Shown: positions 41,432-44,559 of the stretch, piece after piece | Layout: each line of letters opens with the position of its first letter | Position numbering within the stretch: the first letter of the stretch is position 1 | Assembly (NCBI RefSeq): GCF_020521235.1 | Contig: NZ_BLAY01000081.1 | Span: forward strand, 1 to 44,559 | Origin: Microseira wollei NIES-4236 | GTDB taxonomy: Bacteria > Cyanobacteriota > Cyanobacteriia > Cyanobacteriales > Aerosakkonemataceae | DNA length: 44,559 bases | Reading direction: 5' to 3' | Notes under the pieces: model-generated | Databases searched by the model: none | Told to the model about the DNA's origin: nothing | Seen by the model: the letters and a program-made list of their open reading frames with translations, nothing else | Made by a program: the position numbers and the translations under genes

Positions 41432-42181
41432 GTGAAGCTGGTAACAGAAAGTTACTTAGCACAAATAGATCGTTGGCCTAAAACTGGACGTCATATTCTG
41501 GCGCAGTTTGACGACGAATCGATTGTTGTCTACCAAGCTTATCGACCTGCAATAGGTCACTTTGCCGCCTCGCATGGTTACTTTGGTGGTGAATTTAGCC
41601 TTAACCGAATGAGTTGGATTAAGCCCAACTTTCTGTGGATGATGTATCGTTCGGGGTGGGGAACTACAGCGGCTTGCAGCCGCGTGAGGTACAGCGAAAC
41701 CGCGCCTTTTGTGTAGCGGCACCCTTAAGGGTGCCGCTACACAAAAGGCGGTGTACCTCATCCGAATGAAATCCGCTATAAAATAGGACAAGAAGTGATA
41801 CTTGCCATTTGGATTAAACGGTCTGCTTTTGATCGGATTTTAGCCGCAGCTATTCATTCAAATTTTGTACCAGGTGTGTATGCTAGTCAAAAGGAATGGA
41901 AGCAAGCAGTTGCGACATCCTTGGTGCGGTTGCAATGGGATCCAGATCGTGAGCCATCGGGTGCTAAGTTAGAACGACGAGCAATTCAACTGGGGTTGCG
42001 TGGCGAAATTCTATCTTATTACGCACGGGATTGGATTGTGCATATTGAAGATATTTCTGAGTTTGTCAGACAGCAGCATCAATATGTTAAGTCTCAAGAT
42101 TGGGAACAATTGATAACGCCTGCTGAAAGCGTTTATTCTGTTGAAAACCCCGATTTATCTGAGAGATTAGGCATTAAGTAG
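41432..42181 (+). pseudogene. DUF4291 gene split by palindromic element
   Basis: The first part (GTG 41432; RWPKTGRHILAQFDDESIVV, YQAYRPAIGHFAASHGYFGG, RMSWIKPNFLWMMYRSGWGT) and the second part (GQEVILAIWIKRSAFDRILA, VRLQWDPDREPSGAKLERRA, ISEFV) together make a DUF4291 protein. A 114-bp element (41667-41780) lies between them. The element keeps the reading frame but has two in-frame stops, TAG at 41714 and TAA at 41726, in its palindrome. The upstream fragment would end about 95 residues in, so the product is probably inactive. The start has AGAGG 6 nt upstream. Confidence 0.9.
41665..41780. repeat. MITE-like palindromic element, copy 3, inside DUF4291 gene
   Basis: Terminal inverted repeats TACAGCGGCTTGCAGCCGC (41665) and, inverted, TATAGCGGATTTCATTCGG (41780) share the sequence GTGAGGTACA/GATGAGGTACA inside. 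The 48-bp perfect palindrome at 41703-41750 has the TTTGTGTAGCGGCACCCTT core. The flanking TA on both sides fits a TA target duplication. Confidence 0.88.
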
Positions 42182-42362
42182 GTGAATATCAATCCACTCA
42201 CCACAATCGCGGGCGAGACGCCCACCCCACAAAACCTTCCATCTCTTGTGGGGTGGGCGTCGGTGCCCGCCATAGGTAGGGATAGCTATTTTCACTTTAT
42301 TTACCTGCACCTACTTAATTCCAACTTTTAATATTTGGCTTGACTTTACCCTAATAAATTTA

Positions 42363-42412
42363 AAGCCCGCGCAGGCGGGCTTCGTTTGTGTAGACTCAGA
42401 CTTCAGTCTGAG
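42363..42412. terminator. Two hairpins between convergent genes
   Basis: AAGCCCGC-GCAG-GCGGGCTT (42363-42382) is an 8-bp stem with T-rich sequence on the minus-strand side (TTTAAATTTATT), and CTCAGACTTCAGTCTGAG (42395-42412) is a perfect palindrome 7 nt beyond the hcp stop. They probably end hcp transcription and may serve the DUF4291 side too. Confidence 0.7.
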
Positions 42413-42418
42413 GGTAAT

Positions 42419-44050
42419 CTAACCGAGACAAGCAGCTAAATCTTCATCCGGAGTTGCGATTGCTTTCAAATTATACTTCTGCGACAGCAACTTGAACACA
42501 TTCGGCGAAATAAACGCTGGCAAAGTTGGCCCCAACCGAATATTCTGAATTCCGAGATAAAGTAGCGTCAGCAAAATCGCCACCGCTTTTTGTTCGTACC
42601 AAGACAGAATCATCGACAGGGGTAATTGATTCACACCTACGTTAAAAGCATTCGCCAGCGCCAAGGCAATTTGAATCGCAGAATAGGCATCGTTGCACTG
42701 TCCCACATCCATTAAGCGAGGAATACCGCCAATATCGCCCAATTCTTTATCAAAGAAGCGGAACTTCCCGCAAGCAAGAGTTAGCACGACGCAATCTTTA
42801 GGCACTTTTTCCACAAATTCGGTATAGTAATTGCGGTCTGGCTTTGCACCATCGCAACCTCCAACTAAGAAGAAGTGCCGAATATCTCCCCGTTTCACTG
42901 CTTCAATCACTTCACCGGCAACACTCAATACCGCATTGCGTGCAAAACCTGTCGTTACTTGGCGCAGTTCTCCATCTTCTACAAACCCCGGCATTTCTAA
43001 TGCCTTTTGGACGATGGGTGAGTAGTCGGGGATGAGATTTGGGGAAGGCAAGTGGGTAACTCCAGGCCAACCAACTGGACCGACGGAGAACAATTTATTA
43101 ATGTAAGATTCGTGGGGCGGCATTAAGCAGTTTGTCGTGATTAAAATCGGGCCGGGGAACTTGGCAAACTCTTTTGTTTGATTCTGCCAAGCGGTGCCGT
43201 AGTGACCGTAAAGATGGGGATATTTCTGCTTTAATTTTGGATAACCGTGGGCAGGCAACAATTCCCCGTGGGTGTAAACTAAAATGCCCGTATTTTCGGT
43301 TTGTTTGAGCAGTTCTCCCAGTTGTTTGAGGTCGTGACCGGAGACTAAAATTGCTTTGCCTTTTTTGGCGTTGAGGGGAACAACTGTCGGCGTGGGATGA
43401 CCGTAAGTTCCTGTGTTTCCAGCGTCGAGAAGTTCCATCGCCCGCAGGTTCATTTCGCCGACTTTAAGCGCCAGATTTACCCAATCATCAAGGCTGAGGT
43501 CTTGGCGGTTGATCGCGGCTAATGCTGCGTGACAGAAGGCGTAAAGTCTGTCATCTTCTTGCCCCAATTCTTGAGCGTGGAAGGCGTAGGAAGCAAGACC
43601 TTTGATGCCATAAGTGACGGTCAGTTTAAGGGAAAAAATATCTACATTGCTGGCTGATTTGCTGATAAATTCATATTCTATATCCTTGCCTTGCTGCACT
43701 AAGTCGTCTTCGAAATCGGGGGTAAAGTTAGCCAAATCCGACCATTCGATTGGTTGGAGTTGAGCTTTTAAGCTTTCTCTCAGCGCGATCGCATGACCAA
43801 TATACTCTGTGAAACTCTTTGTGCTAAAATTGACATTAGTCATCGTCGCAAAAAGGGCTTCGCAAGTAAAAACATCCGCTTCATGAGTATTTTGACCCAA
43901 CTCGCGAGCCTTGAGCGCCACTTGGGACAGTCCCCGCAAGCAGTGAATTAATAAGTCTTGTAGAGCATTTACTTCAGGACTTTTGCCACAAGCACCCCAT
44001 TGATGGCATCCTTGTCCGCTGGCAGTTTGTTCGCATTGTTCGCAAAACAT
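42419..44050 (-). CDS. hcp: Hydroxylamine reductase (hybrid cluster protein)
   Basis: The 543-residue protein is a hybrid cluster protein. The N-terminal cysteines (C3, C6, C15 and C21 in MFCEQCEQTASGQGCHQWGACGK) show the spacing of the 4Fe-4S class. Ligands for the Fe-S-O hybrid cluster are in the C-terminal half: HGELLPAHGYP, LITTNCLMPP, FLVGGCDGAKPDRNYY, LTLACGKFRF and GIPRLMDVGQCND, ending ATPDEDLAACLG. Hcp reduces hydroxylamine in vitro and acts as a nitric oxide reductase in other bacteria under nitrosative or anaerobic conditions. The start is ATG 44050 behind GAGGAGACAG. A duplicate scrap of its tail lies at 37022. Confidence 0.97.
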   Translation of the reverse strand: MFCEQCEQTASGQGCHQWGACGKSPEVNALQDLLIHCLRGLSQVALKARELGQNTHEADVFTCEALFATMTNVNFSTKSFTEYIGHAIALRESLKAQLQPIEWSDLANFTPDFEDDLVQQGKDIEYEFISKSASNVDIFSLKLTVTYGIKGLASYAFHAQELGQEDDRLYAFCHAALAAINRQDLSLDDWVNLALKVGEMNLRAMELLDAGNTGTYGHPTPTVVPLNAKKGKAILVSGHDLKQLGELLKQTENTGILVYTHGELLPAHGYPKLKQKYPHLYGHYGTAWQNQTKEFAKFPGPILITTNCLMPPHESYINKLFSVGPVGWPGVTHLPSPNLIPDYSPIVQKALEMPGFVEDGELRQVTTGFARNAVLSVAGEVIEAVKRGDIRHFFLVGGCDGAKPDRNYYTEFVEKVPKDCVVLTLACGKFRFFDKELGDIGGIPRLMDVGQCNDAYSAIQIALALANAFNVGVNQLPLSMILSWYEQKAVAILLTLLYLGIQNIRLGPTLPAFISPNVFKLLSQKYNLKAIATPDEDLAACLG

Positions 44051-44559
44051 TGTTCTGTCTCCTCGTTGCTTTATCTATCCCCACTTTAGGGCGGTGCAAA
44101 GGATAGCGCCTTGACTTAAGTCAAAAAGGAGGTTGGTAATGGCTAATGGCTAATGGCTAATGGCTAATGGCTAATTGTCAAGAGTAGGGACGGGTTTTAG
44201 CAATCATATTGTGTCCGCTAGCTTCGTTTGTGTATAGTTTTTAACGCTGTAGGGGCGGGTTTTACCAACCATTGTGTGTCACCACGAGATATTTCATTAA
44301 ACCCGCCCCACCGCCAATAATATCGTGTCCGGTTGCATCGGTTGCGTTTGGAGAGCAAAGGGGATGGGGGAGCGGGGGGGCTGGGGGAGCGGGGGGGGCA
44401 GGGGGAGCGGGGGGGGGAGGGGGAGCAAAGGGGAGAAAAAACGCTTAGATAGGAAGAGGACACGTTCGGACTCCCGTCACAGCGATAAATTTAGTATGAA
44501 CTCTTCAGGATGGAAACACAATATCAATCCACAATCAATTGCTGACGGTTGTGCAGGGT
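44051..44559. other. Gene-free right edge with repeats and G-runs
   Basis: Upstream of hcp are heptamers (GGCTAAT)n at 44137-44175, two near-copies of GTAGGGGCGGGTTTTA, and a G-rich stretch (about 44350-44435) with many runs of four to eight Gs spaced by AGC, CTGG or CA. No gene is recognised; an open frame from ATG 44496 to the window edge has no supporting feature. Confidence 0.6.

Noticed and set aside
44218-44463. Pro/Ser-rich minus-strand frame
   Set aside because: Made by the G-runs; no start signal or family.
44496-44559. Possible gene start at the right edge
   Set aside because: Only 21 codons are visible and no ribosome binding site is seen; it cannot be judged.

Overview
The window reads as chromosomal DNA of a filamentous or otherwise large-genome cyanobacterium. 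The evidence is many HIP1 octamers (GCGATCGC), a cyanobacterial ARC6/Ftn2-type division gene, DUF4912, DUF4327 and PucC-like families, PEP-CTERM and Tat-exported proteins, and abundant heptamer repeats of the AATTGCT/CAATTAG kind. I cannot fix the genus. No rRNA, tRNA or CRISPR array is visible.

Layout. 1-5.5 kb: an 81-bp hairpin minisatellite, a small conserved protein, a DUF4912 protein with a very large Ser-Ser-Tyr repeat, and an AEC-type transporter. 5.5-9.3 kb: ftn2/zipN (cell division) divergent from pdhA. 9.3-15.3 kb: an aldo/keto reductase, a PucC-family carrier, an inositol-monophosphatase-like enzyme, a ChaN-like protein and a CHRD/PEP-CTERM protein, separated by repeats. 15.7-19.1 kb: a PcrA/UvrD helicase interrupted by a 356-residue intein. 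19.5-24 kb: a small zinc-ribbon-like protein, a PhoD phosphatase, a DUF4327 protein, a D-ribulose-kinase-like FGGY kinase, a lipoprotein and a PepSY-TM-like small membrane protein. 24.2-26.8 kb (minus strand): cobalamin riboswitch, hupE-like gene, DUF1636 gene and cobW, which looks like a cobalt-uptake and handling unit. 26.8-28.8 kb: a CBS-PAS-GAF-GGDEF cyclase.

29-31.7 kb is a transposon graveyard: an IscB gene with at least three frameshifts behind a likely omega (HEARO) RNA, then the two ends of a deleted transposase. 31.8-36.8 kb: L,D-transpeptidase, a secreted small protein, murT-gatD (lipid II amidation) and a GNAT-like protein. 37-40.4 kb: a duplicated scrap of the hcp 3' end, two small proteins and a CotA-like multicopper oxidase. 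40.8-44.1 kb: a membrane protein flanked by repeats, a DUF4291 gene split by a palindromic element, and hcp.

The main theme is the density of short dispersed repeats and their intimate contact with genes. They supply stop codons for many genes, add in-frame segments inside at least three enzymes (IMPase-like, PcrA, FGGY kinase), recode the CobW C-terminus, sit inside the riboswitch, and interrupt DUF4291. Many heptamer arrays come as facing inverted pairs that could fold into long hairpins. The most distinctive single gene is the PcrA intein, whose inserted domain looks like a GIY-YIG nuclease rather than the usual LAGLIDADG or HNH type.
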